A stretch of DNA of 64,000 bases from an uncultured Desulfuromonas sp. (GTDB taxonomy: Bacteria > Desulfobacterota > Desulfuromonadia > Desulfuromonadales > Desulfuromonadaceae): assembly GCF_963678835.1 (NCBI RefSeq), contig NZ_OY787469.1, forward strand, positions 930,001 to 994,000. The letters are read 5' to 3'. Shown in pieces: positions 54,273 to 63,315 of this stretch. Position 1 is the first letter of the stretch. Each line of letters opens with the position of its first letter. The position numbers and the translations under genes were made by a program. The notes beneath the pieces were generated by a model that was given only the letters and a program-made list of their open reading frames with translations, was not told where the DNA came from and made no database searches.

Positions 54273-56051
54273 ATGAGTCATTATGTTGACGAAAAAGACG
54301 CCATCGAAAAACAGCAACTTGCCAATAAACTGAAGAAAGCCGAAAAAGAAGCGCGCCGTAAGGCAATCGCCGAGCGTCAGCGTTTTAGCGGACTGCAGAT
54401 TCGGCCGACCGCATCCATTTATGATGATGCCGAGCGCAAGGAACCCGGTGAAGACAACTGGGTTGGCTTCGGTTTTGACCTGCACCCGCAAGTGACGTTT
54501 ATGTCGACGGCGATACTGATCGCATTTATCCTGCTCACCATCATGTTTCGTGAGCAAGCGACGGAGTTGTTCAGCGCGACAATGTCTTTCATAACAGTCA
54601 CTTTTGGCTGGTTTTTGGTTCTGGCGGCAAATATTTTTATACTTGCCGCTTTATTTTTTGCCTTCGGCCCGTTCGGTCATATCCGCATCGGCGGTAACAA
54701 GGCCAAACCCGAGTTTACCACGGCAGCCTGGTTTACCATGCTGCTCAGCGCCGGGATGGGCATAGGGCTGATGTTCTGGAGTGTCGGCGAACCCATGTAC
54801 CACTTCAATTCGCCTTCGCCGATGTTCTCCGGGGTTGTCGGAGGCTCTCCAGAGGCGGCCCAGGCGGCCATGGGCATCACCTATTTCCACTGGGGGCTGC
54901 ACCCCTGGGCCATCTACACCATTGTCGGGCTCGGGCTGGCGTTTTTTGCCTACAACCGTGGCCTGCCTCTAACCATCCGCTCCATCTTCTACCCCATCCT
55001 CGGCAATCGAATTCACGGTTTTTGGGGCAATCTGATCGATATTCTTTCTGTTCTCGCCACCCTGATGGGGCTGGCCACTTCCCTTGGGTTGGGAGTCAAG
55101 CAGGTCAACGCCGGTTTGAATTTCCTGTTCGGCATCAATGTCAGTGTCACGACCCAGGTGATCCTTATTGCCGTGATTACCAGCTTTGCCACGCTGTCGG
55201 TGGTGTCCGGTCTTGACGGTGGCGTCAAGCGTCTCAGCCAATGGAATATGGGGTTGGCTGCTGTGTTAATGCTGTTTGTGCTGATTGCCGGACCGACGGT
55301 GTTTATCCTCAGTGGCTTTACTCAGAACCTGGGCTTTTATCTGCGCGAGCTTCCTGAACTGAGCTTGTGGACCGAGACGTTCCGCCAATCCAACTGGCAG
55401 GGCTCATGGACGGTCTTTTACTGGGCTTGGTGGATCTCCTGGTCGCCGTTTGTCGGTATGTTTATCGCCCGCATCTCTAAAGGGCGTACCGTGCGTGAAT
55501 TTGTGCTTGGCGTGATGTTGATTCCGACCCTGCTGTCGTTTGTGTGGATGTCGGTATTTGGCGGTGCCGCCATTGAGATTCAGAGCAGCGGCGCCGCGGA
55601 TATCATGTCGGCCGTTAAAGCGGATGTATCGACGGCCATGTTTGTCATGTTTGAGCAGTTTCCCATGACCCATGTTCTGTCGTTTGTCGGCATTATTCTG
55701 GTGACCGTTTTCTTTATCACCTCTTCGGACTCCGGTTCGCTGGTGGTGGACCACCTGACTTCCGGTGGCAAGCTTGACTCTCCGATACCGCAGCGGGTGT
55801 TTTGGGCGGTGATGGAGGGTGTGGTTGCCGCGGTGCTGCTGATCGGCGGAGGACTGGTGACTTTGCAAACCGCAGCGGTGAGTACCGGATTGCCGTTTGC
55901 CGTGGTGCTGTTGTTGATCATCTATGCTCTCTACATCGGTTTCTCCCAGGAGTTGTTTGTGGAAAATGCGGTCAAAAAACGGTTGAGACGTGTGGAAGAA
56001 GATCATCGCCTGACCGTGGCCATTGAGATGGCCAACAGTGATGAGGAGTAA
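54273..56051 (+). CDS. BCCT-family betaine/choline/carnitine transporter
   Basis: About 592 residues from the ATG at 54273 (GGAGAAAAAAG upstream). A charged, helical N-terminal tail (EKQQLANKLKKAEKEARRKA) precedes twelve membrane segments. The family signatures are GMGIGLMFWSVGEPMYHF and WTVFYWAWWISWSPFVGMFIARISKGRTVREF; the GMGIG form suggests Na+ coupling rather than exchange. It would take up glycine betaine or a relative for osmoprotection or as a substrate. A proVWX operon follows. Confidence 0.93.
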   Translation: MSHYVDEKDAIEKQQLANKLKKAEKEARRKAIAERQRFSGLQIRPTASIYDDAERKEPGEDNWVGFGFDLHPQVTFMSTAILIAFILLTIMFREQATELFSATMSFITVTFGWFLVLAANIFILAALFFAFGPFGHIRIGGNKAKPEFTTAAWFTMLLSAGMGIGLMFWSVGEPMYHFNSPSPMFSGVVGGSPEAAQAAMGITYFHWGLHPWAIYTIVGLGLAFFAYNRGLPLTIRSIFYPILGNRIHGFWGNLIDILSVLATLMGLATSLGLGVKQVNAGLNFLFGINVSVTTQVILIAVITSFATLSVVSGLDGGVKRLSQWNMGLAAVLMLFVLIAGPTVFILSGFTQNLGFYLRELPELSLWTETFRQSNWQGSWTVFYWAWWISWSPFVGMFIARISKGRTVREFVLGVMLIPTLLSFVWMSVFGGAAIEIQSSGAADIMSAVKADVSTAMFVMFEQFPMTHVLSFVGIILVTVFFITSSDSGSLVVDHLTSGGKLDSPIPQRVFWAVMEGVVAAVLLIGGGLVTLQTAAVSTGLPFAVVLLLIIYALYIGFSQELFVENAVKKRLRRVEEDHRLTVAIEMANSDEE

Positions 56052-56057
56052 TGGTGT

Positions 56058-56093
56058 ACAGGCCCCGGAAGGGACTTTTTTAACACCCGGTTG
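56058..56093 (+). repeat. Three-hairpin repeat, right-end remnant (copy 8)
   Basis: CAGGCCCCGGAAGGGACTTTTTTAACACCC resembles the right end of the element (GGCCCCGGATGGGACTTTTTCAACATCC), starting 6 bases after the TAA of the BCCT gene. The remainder is missing. Confidence 0.5.
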
Positions 56094-56166
56094 ATTCTCC
56101 GGAAGAAGAGTGCAAAGAGAAAAGGAACTGTGTGCTCTTAAAAAGATTTCGGGATTTTCCCGAGTT

Positions 56167-56300
56167 AACCTGAATTCGTCGGCAGGCCTGCGCCTGTCGG
56201 TAACGGAATCAGGTTCAAACATGGGGCGGCACCCTGCCAGGGTGTTCCGACCCCGTCCCGCAGAGATCTCGTTAAGAACACCACCCCGGGTGGTTGTTTC
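56167..56300 (+). promoter_or_regulatory. Three-hairpin leader ahead of proV
   Basis: Three consecutive stems: 56167-56215 (AACCTGA...TCAGGTT outer, GGCAGGC/GCCTGTC inner), 56223-56254 (GGGGCGGCACCCT with AGGGTGTTCCGACCCC) and 56276-56299 (ACCACCC with GGGTGGT, then TTGTTT). The third looks like a weak terminator. The block lies about 215 bases before the proV start, so it could be an attenuator leader or a small mobile palindrome. No known riboswitch class was recognised. Confidence 0.5.
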
Positions 56301-56514
56301 ATAGAGATTTCGTCACTTGAGCAACGTCGATTACGATAGATCCGTCGTGACCGGTCGCGGGTTGCTCTGTTCGTAAAAAATGACAAAATACATGGCTCTT
56401 GGGTCCGCCCGATATCGTGAGTTGTTCTGTGGTAGAGGTGTCTCTTTTTCCACAGTGTTGCTGATATTGGCGATGCAGGGATTGGTCTGCCTTGAGCCGC
56501 GAAAGGTTTACGCA

Positions 56515-57780
56515 ATGGATGAAACAAAAGTCCGGGTGGAAAATTTGTATAAAATTTTCGGCGCTCAACCGAAAAAGGTCATGTCGCTGGTTGAGCAGGG
56601 ATTGACGAAGGAAGAGATCTTTGAGCGCACCGGTGCCACCGTCGGTGTTCAGAATGCCAGCTTTCACATCAATCGTGGCGAGATCTTTGTCATCATGGGC
56701 TTGTCCGGTTCGGGCAAGTCGACCATGGTGCGGATGCTCAATCGCCTGATTGAGCCGACCAGCGGCAAAATCTGGATTGATGACGAGGAGTTGACCTCAA
56801 TGAGTCAGGATGAGCTGATTCAGACCCGGCGCAGTAAGATGAGCATGGTGTTTCAGTCTTTTGCGCTGATGCCCCATCTGTCGGTACTCGACAATGCCGC
56901 GCTGGGACTGGAGATTTCCGGGACGGATAAAAATGAGCGTCGGGAACGCGCGATGACTGCCTTGGAACAGGTTGGTCTGGAAGCCTGGCATGCCAGCTTG
57001 CCGTCGGAGTTGTCCGGCGGGATGCAGCAGCGCGTTGGTCTGGCACGTGGTCTGGCTGTGGACCCCGATATCCTGCTGATGGATGAAGCGTTTTCCGCGC
57101 TCGATCCACTGATTCGCACGGAGATGCAGGATGAACTGCTTAACCTGCAGGCCAAGTCGCAGCGCACCATCGTGTTTATTTCCCACGACCTCGACGAAGC
57201 CATGCGTATCGGCGATCGCATTGCCATCATGGAGGGCGGCAATGTGGTGCAGGTGGGCACGCCGGAGGAGATCCTGCAGCAGCCGGCCAATGATTATGTG
57301 AAGGCGTTTTTCCGTGGTGTGGATCCGACCAATATACTCAAGGCGGAGGATATCGCCCGTAATACCCAGGTTACAGTGGTCCGCCATACTGGTGAAGGCC
57401 CGCGTGCCGCTCTGCAGCGCCTCATCAGTCATGACCGTGATTACGGCTACGTGCTCGATGCGCAGCGTCGTTTCCTCGGTGTGGTTTCGACGGAATCGCT
57501 CAAGGATCTGATTGAAGACAGCCCGGAAACGAAACAGCTCGATGCCGCCTTTCTTGCGGATGCAATCCCGGGCCGGGCAGAGGATTCCATGCAGGATATC
57601 CTGCCTGAAGTGGTTAACCGCCCTTGGCCGCTACCGATCATTGGCGAAGATGAGCGTTACCTCGGTGTTATTTCAAAAAATCAGTTTTTGCGCACATTAC
57701 AACGCAATCACGATGACGAAGAGGCCGATTCCGTCGCCCCGGCGCCGGATAAAAATACAACGAAAGGTGGTGATCAGTGA
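56515..57780 (+). CDS. proV: Glycine betaine ABC transporter ATPase ProV
   Basis: About 421 residues from the ATG at 56515, chosen because MDETKVRVENLYKIFG aligns with the start of known ProV; the longer frame from 56380 is not protein-like. Walker A is GLSGSGKST, the Q-loop VFQSFALMPH, the signature LSGGMQQRVGLARGL, Walker B ILLMDEAFSALDPL and the H-loop ISHDLDEA. Two C-terminal CBS domains (about 285-400) are present, which sense ionic strength in OpuA-type carriers. The stop overlaps the proW start. Confidence 0.95.
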   Translation: MDETKVRVENLYKIFGAQPKKVMSLVEQGLTKEEIFERTGATVGVQNASFHINRGEIFVIMGLSGSGKSTMVRMLNRLIEPTSGKIWIDDEELTSMSQDELIQTRRSKMSMVFQSFALMPHLSVLDNAALGLEISGTDKNERRERAMTALEQVGLEAWHASLPSELSGGMQQRVGLARGLAVDPDILLMDEAFSALDPLIRTEMQDELLNLQAKSQRTIVFISHDLDEAMRIGDRIAIMEGGNVVQVGTPEEILQQPANDYVKAFFRGVDPTNILKAEDIARNTQVTVVRHTGEGPRAALQRLISHDRDYGYVLDAQRRFLGVVSTESLKDLIEDSPETKQLDAAFLADAIPGRAEDSMQDILPEVVNRPWPLPIIGEDERYLGVISKNQFLRTLQRNHDDEEADSVAPAPDKNTTKGGDQ

Positions 57781-58619
57781 TGGAATGGCTAAACTTTGAA
57801 GATCAGCTGATTCCCCTCGACGAATGGGTACAAGACGGTGTGCGCTGGCTGGCGATGAACTATCGGGATATTTTCCAGGCCATTAAGGTGCCGATTGAAA
57901 AATCTCTGGACGGTTTTCAGTGGCTGTTCAACAGCTTGCCGCCCATTGTGGTGATTGTATTTCTGGCTCTGCTGGCCTGGCGCTATGCGGGGAAGCGGGT
58001 CACGCTGTTCACGGTCAGCAGTCTGTTTCTGATTGGTTTTCTCGGCCAGTGGGAGGCGACCATGACCACCTTGTCGATGGTGGTGTGCTCGGTGCTGTTC
58101 TGTGGATTGGTCGGGATACCACTGGGCATCCTCTCCGGGCGCAGTGACCGCTTTGAGATGTTGTTGCGGCCATGTCTCGACGCTATGCAGACCACCCCGG
58201 CCTTTGTCTATCTGGTGCCGGTGGTTATGTTGTTCAGTATCGGTCCGGTTTCCGGCATTCTCGCCACCATTGTGTTTGCCATGCCGCCGATTATCCGCCT
58301 GACCAATCTCGGTATCCGTCAGGTGCATCCTGAACTGGTGGAGGCGGCCATCGCCTTTGGCTCTACGCCGTGGCAGGTGCTGTGTAAAGTGCAGTTTCCC
58401 CTGGCTTTGCCGTCGATTATGGCTGGATTAAACCAGACCATCATGATGGCGCTGTCCATGGTGGTCATTGCCGCCATGATCGGTGCCGGTGGGCTTGGTG
58501 ATCCGGTTGTTCAGGGCCTCAATACACTGGAGATCGGCCTCGCCACCATTGGTGGCCTGTCGATTGTTTTGCTCGCAATGATTCTCGACCGTATTACTCA
58601 AGGGATCGGTCGTAAATAA
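57780..58619 (+). CDS. proW: Glycine betaine ABC transporter permease ProW
   Basis: 279 residues from the ATG at 57780, which overlaps the proV stop (TGATG), so translation is coupled; a GTG one codon earlier is possible. The membrane domain has about six segments and the permease loop EAAIAFGSTPWQVLCKVQFPLALPSIMAGLNQTIMMALSMVVIAAMIGAGGLG. It forms the channel with ProV and receives substrate from ProX. Confidence 0.95.
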   Translation: MEWLNFEDQLIPLDEWVQDGVRWLAMNYRDIFQAIKVPIEKSLDGFQWLFNSLPPIVVIVFLALLAWRYAGKRVTLFTVSSLFLIGFLGQWEATMTTLSMVVCSVLFCGLVGIPLGILSGRSDRFEMLLRPCLDAMQTTPAFVYLVPVVMLFSIGPVSGILATIVFAMPPIIRLTNLGIRQVHPELVEAAIAFGSTPWQVLCKVQFPLALPSIMAGLNQTIMMALSMVVIAAMIGAGGLGDPVVQGLNTLEIGLATIGGLSIVLLAMILDRITQGIGRK

Positions 58620-58649
58620 CAAAGTGATGTAACGAAAGGGAGAGAGAAG

Positions 58650-59672
58650 ATGAGATGTTTTTTGATGCTGTTGTTGATGTGCGCTCTGGCGTCGCCGGTT
58701 ATGGCAGCGGACGCACAGCTTCCAGGGAAGGGTGTCACTGTTAAACCGGCACGCGCAACTTGGAACACCGGCTATTTCCAAGAGGCTCTGGTCAGTGAAG
58801 GACTCAAAGAGCTGGGTTACAAAGTCAAACGCCCCAAGGAATTGCAGAACCCGATTTTCTACCAGGCTGTTGCTTTCGGTGATGTGGATTACTGGACCAA
58901 TGGCTGGTTTCCCAATCACGAGGGCCAACTGCCGCCGGATTTTTACAAAGTCGCTACCAAGCTTGGCTATGTGGCCAAGGCCGGTGGCCTGCAAGGCTAT
59001 CTGGTGTCGAAGAAATTTGCCGATAAATACAACATCAAATCCCTCGACGATTTCAAACGTCCGGAAGTGATGAAAGCATTTGACGCCAATGGTGACGGCA
59101 AAGCCGATCTGACCGCCTGCCCACCGGGCTGGGGTTGCGAGACGGTGATCAACCACCACTTTGATGTTTATGACCTCGATCCGTATATCAATCAGATCAA
59201 GGCGTCCTATTCTGCCAGTATGGCCGATGCCATTGCGCGCCATGATGCTGGCCAGCCGGTGTTCTTTTACACCTGGGCTCCGAACTGGACCATTTTTAAA
59301 CTCAAGCCGGGCGAAGACGTGGTGTGGATCAATGTGCCCAAGATCATGCCCAAGGAATCACAAAAATCCGGTGAGGATCGTATGACCATGAGCGGCATTA
59401 AAGGGGCGGTTTCCGATCCGGTGAAGCTGGGCTTTGTTGTCAGTGATATTCAAGTTGTCGCCAATAAAAAGTTTCTTGAAGAGAATCCGGCTGCAGCGAA
59501 ATTCCTCGAAGTGTTCACCCTGCCTCTGGCGGATATCAACGAGCAGAATACCCGCATGCAGAACGGTGAAAAATCTCGCAAAGATATCGAGCGTCACGTC
59601 AGGGAATGGATTGAGAAAAATCAAGCGACCTGGGATGGCTGGTTGGAGCAGGCCCGTCAGGCGGCAATGTAA
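58650..59672 (+). CDS. proX: Glycine betaine-binding periplasmic protein ProX
   Basis: A 340-residue OpuAC-type binding protein with a signal peptide (MRCFLMLLLMCALASPVMAAD). Aromatic residues in ATWNTGYFQEAL, YWTNGWFPNHEG, GWGCETVINHHF and FYTWAPNWTIFKL would form the aromatic cage that binds a quaternary ammonium. AAAGGGAGAG precedes the ATG. Third gene of the proVWX operon. Confidence 0.95.
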   Translation: MRCFLMLLLMCALASPVMAADAQLPGKGVTVKPARATWNTGYFQEALVSEGLKELGYKVKRPKELQNPIFYQAVAFGDVDYWTNGWFPNHEGQLPPDFYKVATKLGYVAKAGGLQGYLVSKKFADKYNIKSLDDFKRPEVMKAFDANGDGKADLTACPPGWGCETVINHHFDVYDLDPYINQIKASYSASMADAIARHDAGQPVFFYTWAPNWTIFKLKPGEDVVWINVPKIMPKESQKSGEDRMTMSGIKGAVSDPVKLGFVVSDIQVVANKKFLEENPAAAKFLEVFTLPLADINEQNTRMQNGEKSRKDIERHVREWIEKNQATWDGWLEQARQAAM

Positions 59673-59762
59673 TTTGTGATTGGGGAGGCTATTGGGAGAC
59701 TATGGGGGAGACCTGCGTTGTCTTCGTATTGAGGCTTTCACTGTGATGGAAGGAGTCGATCA

Positions 59763-61121
59763 ATGAAGTGGATGAAATCCCTGCTGGGAGCTTCCGGGGT
59801 GCTGGTCATGCTGACCGTGCTGGCCGGACCGGCAATGGCCGTTGAACAGGCCGATTATGACGCACTGTTGAAAGAGGTTCGCCAACTGCGCAGCCAGGTG
59901 CAACAGATGCAAACCATGGAACAACGCTTAGAGCAGCTGGAAACCCTGCTGACAGCGCAACAGCAGGCACCCGCTGCAACACCTGTTGTTGTCAGTGAAG
60001 AGAGCAAGGCCACCGTTAAGGACGTGGTGGAGGAGGTGTTCTCTGAAAAACAACCGATTCATTTCGGTGGTGCCATGCGCATCAACTATGGTTACAAGGA
60101 CTGGGATGAAACTCGCGACCAAAAATACGGCGACGCCGGATTTGACGTGTTTCGCATCAACGCTGATGGTGCCATCAACGATTGGATTCTGTCGGCCGAG
60201 TACCGTTTCTATTCCTATATGAATACCGTGCATCATGGCTATGTCGGCTACAATGTCAATGACCAGTGGCAGATCCAGGCCGGTATCCATCAGGTGCCGT
60301 TCGGTCTGCAGCCCTATGCGTCGCACAACTTCTGGTTCAGCGGTGCCTATTATGTCGGTCTTGAAGATGACTACGATATGGGTATCAAAGCCCTGTACAG
60401 TGACGGACCTCTGAGTCTGGCCCTGGCATTCTACAAGAACGATGAGCTGGCCAGCGCCTCTAACGCCGACCGTTACTCCATCGATGTCAACAGCAGTGCC
60501 ACCGGCGGCTATGCCGGTGCTCAGGCTGACGGCAACGAGGAGACCAATCAGTTCAACGCTCGCCTGGCGTACAACATCGATCACGGCGGTGTCGGTAATA
60601 CCGAACTGGGCGTCTCGGGTCAATGGGGTCAGCTCTACAACAACATCACCGACGATACCGGCGACCACTGGGCCGGTGCAGTTCACTTGAACGGGAACTA
60701 CGGTCCGGTCAATGTTCAACTCGAGTATGCGTCTTACGAGTACGATCCGGAAAATCCTCTGGGGATGGATGATGATATCATCACCATGGGCGCCTTCACC
60801 TATTCGTGGGGTGCTCCGGCACAGGCGGATATCTATATTGCCAACGTGGCGTACACCATTCCCACGGACAGCTTGTCGTGGCTGGACAGCATCACCTTGT
60901 ATTCCGACAACACCCTCATCGAGCCGGATGCCGGCAACCAGCCGAGCAGTTGGCAGAATGTTGTTGGTGCCCTGTTTGCCAGTGGCCCGGTTTATACCTA
61001 CCTTGATATTATCTCCGGAGAGAACATGATCTTCAGTGGTGGCAACATGGTGGATAAAACCGTTGGCAGCAACGATGAACGTACGACGCGGGTTAACCTC
61101 AATATCGGTTATTACTGGTAA
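59763..61121 (+). CDS. Outer-membrane porin (phosphate-selective porin-like)
   Basis: A 452-residue protein with a signal peptide (cut near GPAMAVE), a coiled-coil segment (YDALLKEVRQLRSQVQQMQTMEQRLEQLETLL) and a 16-strand-type barrel ending NLNIGYYW. The barrel resembles the OprP/OprO-like group, but the same architecture is used for other solutes. Its place at the end of the betaine uptake genes suggests it lets quaternary amines through the outer membrane. AAGGAG precedes the ATG. Confidence 0.8.
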   Translation: MKWMKSLLGASGVLVMLTVLAGPAMAVEQADYDALLKEVRQLRSQVQQMQTMEQRLEQLETLLTAQQQAPAATPVVVSEESKATVKDVVEEVFSEKQPIHFGGAMRINYGYKDWDETRDQKYGDAGFDVFRINADGAINDWILSAEYRFYSYMNTVHHGYVGYNVNDQWQIQAGIHQVPFGLQPYASHNFWFSGAYYVGLEDDYDMGIKALYSDGPLSLALAFYKNDELASASNADRYSIDVNSSATGGYAGAQADGNEETNQFNARLAYNIDHGGVGNTELGVSGQWGQLYNNITDDTGDHWAGAVHLNGNYGPVNVQLEYASYEYDPENPLGMDDDIITMGAFTYSWGAPAQADIYIANVAYTIPTDSLSWLDSITLYSDNTLIEPDAGNQPSSWQNVVGALFASGPVYTYLDIISGENMIFSGGNMVDKTVGSNDERTTRVNLNIGYYW

Positions 61122-61140
61122 GAGCTGATCCGTAATTGTA

Positions 61141-61174
61141 AAAAATCCTCGTCCTTGCGGCGGGGATTTTTTTT
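61141..61174 (+). terminator. Rho-independent terminator
   Basis: AAAAATCC-CG-CC and GGCGGGGATTTTTTTT form a stem with a long T-run, about 20 bases after the porin stop, ending the betaine operon. Confidence 0.9.
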
Positions 61175-61212
61175 GTCCTTTTTTTCATTTTTGAGCAGAA
61201 AACAGCAACTAT

Positions 61213-61240
61213 TTGACCTGGAAAAGCGTATACGTAATAT
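61213..61240 (+). promoter_or_regulatory. Sigma-70-type promoter for the activator gene
   Basis: TTGACC and TAATAT separated by 16 bases, about 129 bases upstream of the activator ATG. It suggests the activator is expressed independently of sigma-54. Confidence 0.5.
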
Positions 61241-61368
61241 GGGACTTGTTCCTTCATTATGATGTGTGCTTTTATTGAAAAGAAGCGAAGAATAAGGGGG
61301 TTGAGGCGCTTTGGCGCGGAAACTGTCTTTGAGGTGCGGCAGGCACTGATGGGAAGGGACGGTCAACG

Positions 61369-63315
61369 ATGAGCGTACGTGCAGAGCAGGAACTGATGGC
61401 AGCGAGTGAACGACTCAATCGTGAGTTACAGACAGGCCAGTTAAGTCAGATTGCCGCGAATTCGTGGCGACGTTGTTTGCAGCTCAATGTTGACCCCTCG
61501 CGCCATGTGCGGGTCGATATGGGGGCCCGCGAATTAAAGAAGCGGATCGAAGCCCATCAGGATCTGGTTGCCGTGGCCACGCCGACCATGGAAAACATCT
61601 ATAACTTTGTCAACGACTCCGGGTTCCAGGTGGTGTTGTCTGACAATCACGGCTACCTGCTCAAGGTGCTGGGGGAGCGCAAGACGCCCTGTCCGTCGAC
61701 ACTGGCGCGGCTGTTTCCCGGCGCGAACTGGAATGAATCTCTGCGCGGTACCAATGCCATCGGCACCTGCCTGGTGGAGCGGAAACCGCTGAAAATTCAT
61801 GCTTCCGAGCATTTCTTTGAAGAGAACCAGACCCTGACCTGCAGCGCAGCACCGATCTTCTCCCCCGAAGGCGAATTGCTGGCGGTGCTCAACCTCAGCG
61901 GCGATCATCGCTATGCCAACGATCTGGCCCTCGGCATGGTGGTGGCCGGAGCCAACGCCATTGAAAATCAGCTGCAGTTGCATCGGGTCAATACCAAGCT
62001 GTATGCCTCCTACAAATATTCCGACACCATCATTCAGTCCATGTCCGAGGGGCTGGTTATTGTCGATCCTGCCGGTGAAATTACCAAGATCAACCAGGTT
62101 GGCGCGCGTATTCTCGGTGTCAGTGCCCGTGAAGCCATCGGTCTCCATATCAGCAAGATGTTTGGTGACAACGCGCCGGTCCTAGATCTGTTACGTACCG
62201 GCATTGCCTATGAAAATAAGGAAGTGATGCTCGATGGTGGCCAGCGGGCCCTTTATTGCTCGGCCACATTGCTGCGTGATGATTACGGTCAGATGATTGG
62301 TGCCGTCTCCGTGCTGCGGCCGCGCAGTTCCAGCAAACGCTCACGCTGCTTGCCGGCGACGCAACAGGCCCGCTACAGCTTTGATGAAATGATCGGTGAC
62401 AGTGACGCGATGAAAAAAACCCGTCACATGGCGGAAAGGGCGTCGCGCAGCCTGTCCACGGTGCTGATTCAGGGCGAGAGTGGTACCGGTAAAGAGCTTA
62501 TTGCCCAAGGGATTCACAATGCCAGTTCGCGTCATGGCCAGCCGTTTGTTGCGGTCAACTGTGCCGCCATTACTGAAACCTTGCTGGAAAGTGAATTGTT
62601 TGGCTACGAAGAGGGCTCGTTTACCGGGGCCAAAAAGGGTGGCCAGCCCGGCAAGGTGGAAATGGCCAACGGCGGGACTCTGTTTCTTGATGAGATCGGT
62701 GACATGCCGTTGCAAATGCAGGTTAAGTTGCTGCGCATGCTGCAGGAACGCCGCATCTGTCGCGTTGGCTCAAGTGAGGAGATCAGCATTGATGTGCGGA
62801 TCATTGCCGCCACGCATCAAAATCTCAAGCAGGCGGTGCAGGAGGGCTGTTTTCGTAAAGACCTCTACTATCGACTCAATGTGTTACCCATCACCATTCC
62901 GCCGTTGCGTGAGCGCATGGATGACCTGCCGGCGTTGGCGAAGTTTCTGGTGTCAAAGCTTAGTGAACGTTTCGGCAAAGGGCCGGTTGCCATCAGTGGC
63001 CTGTTTATGCGTGCCTGTCAGTCGTATGATTGGCCGGGGAATATTCGCGAGTTGGAAAATGTCATTGAGCGCGCCATGAACATGGTGGATGACGCAGACA
63101 CCTTGACTGCGGAGATGATTGATCTGGATCCGGTAGAGTTGCCTGCCGACCATGCTATTCCTGATGGGGTGCGGCCACTTAAAGAGGTGGAGATGGAGAT
63201 GGTGGTGCGCGCACTGGAGATGTCGCGCGGGAATATTGTTCATGCTTCATCGTTGCTGGGGATTAGTCGTAATACTATTTATCGTAAGATCAAGGAATAC
63301 GATATTGTGGTTTGA
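61369..63315 (+). CDS. Sigma-54-dependent activator (GAF-PAS-AAA-HTH)
   Basis: A 648-residue AcoR-like enhancer-binding protein. A GAF domain (about 60-205), a PAS domain (about 215-330), the AAA+ domain (355-590) with Walker A GESGTGKE, Walker B GTLFLDEIGD and the sigma-54 contact loop GSFTGA (usual GAFTGA), then a Fis-type helix-turn-helix (RALEMSRGNIVHASSLLGISRNTIYRKIKEY). It probably controls the neighbouring betaine uptake or degradation genes in response to a small ligand; I did not find a clear -24/-12 site in the window. Confidence 0.93.
   Translation: MSVRAEQELMAASERLNRELQTGQLSQIAANSWRRCLQLNVDPSRHVRVDMGARELKKRIEAHQDLVAVATPTMENIYNFVNDSGFQVVLSDNHGYLLKVLGERKTPCPSTLARLFPGANWNESLRGTNAIGTCLVERKPLKIHASEHFFEENQTLTCSAAPIFSPEGELLAVLNLSGDHRYANDLALGMVVAGANAIENQLQLHRVNTKLYASYKYSDTIIQSMSEGLVIVDPAGEITKINQVGARILGVSAREAIGLHISKMFGDNAPVLDLLRTGIAYENKEVMLDGGQRALYCSATLLRDDYGQMIGAVSVLRPRSSSKRSRCLPATQQARYSFDEMIGDSDAMKKTRHMAERASRSLSTVLIQGESGTGKELIAQGIHNASSRHGQPFVAVNCAAITETLLESELFGYEEGSFTGAKKGGQPGKVEMANGGTLFLDEIGDMPLQMQVKLLRMLQERRICRVGSSEEISIDVRIIAATHQNLKQAVQEGCFRKDLYYRLNVLPITIPPLRERMDDLPALAKFLVSKLSERFGKGPVAISGLFMRACQSYDWPGNIRELENVIERAMNMVDDADTLTAEMIDLDPVELPADHAIPDGVRPLKEVEMEMVVRALEMSRGNIVHASSLLGISRNTIYRKIKEYDIVV

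Noticed and set aside
56380..56514. Longer proV start with a signal-like hydrophobic stretch
   Set aside because: ProV is a cytoplasmic ATPase and homologues start at the position of the ATG at 56515.
54000..61360. Sigma-54 promoter for the betaine genes
   Set aside because: Several GG and GC pairs were checked but none had the required ten-base spacing with a good TGGCA...TTGC match.
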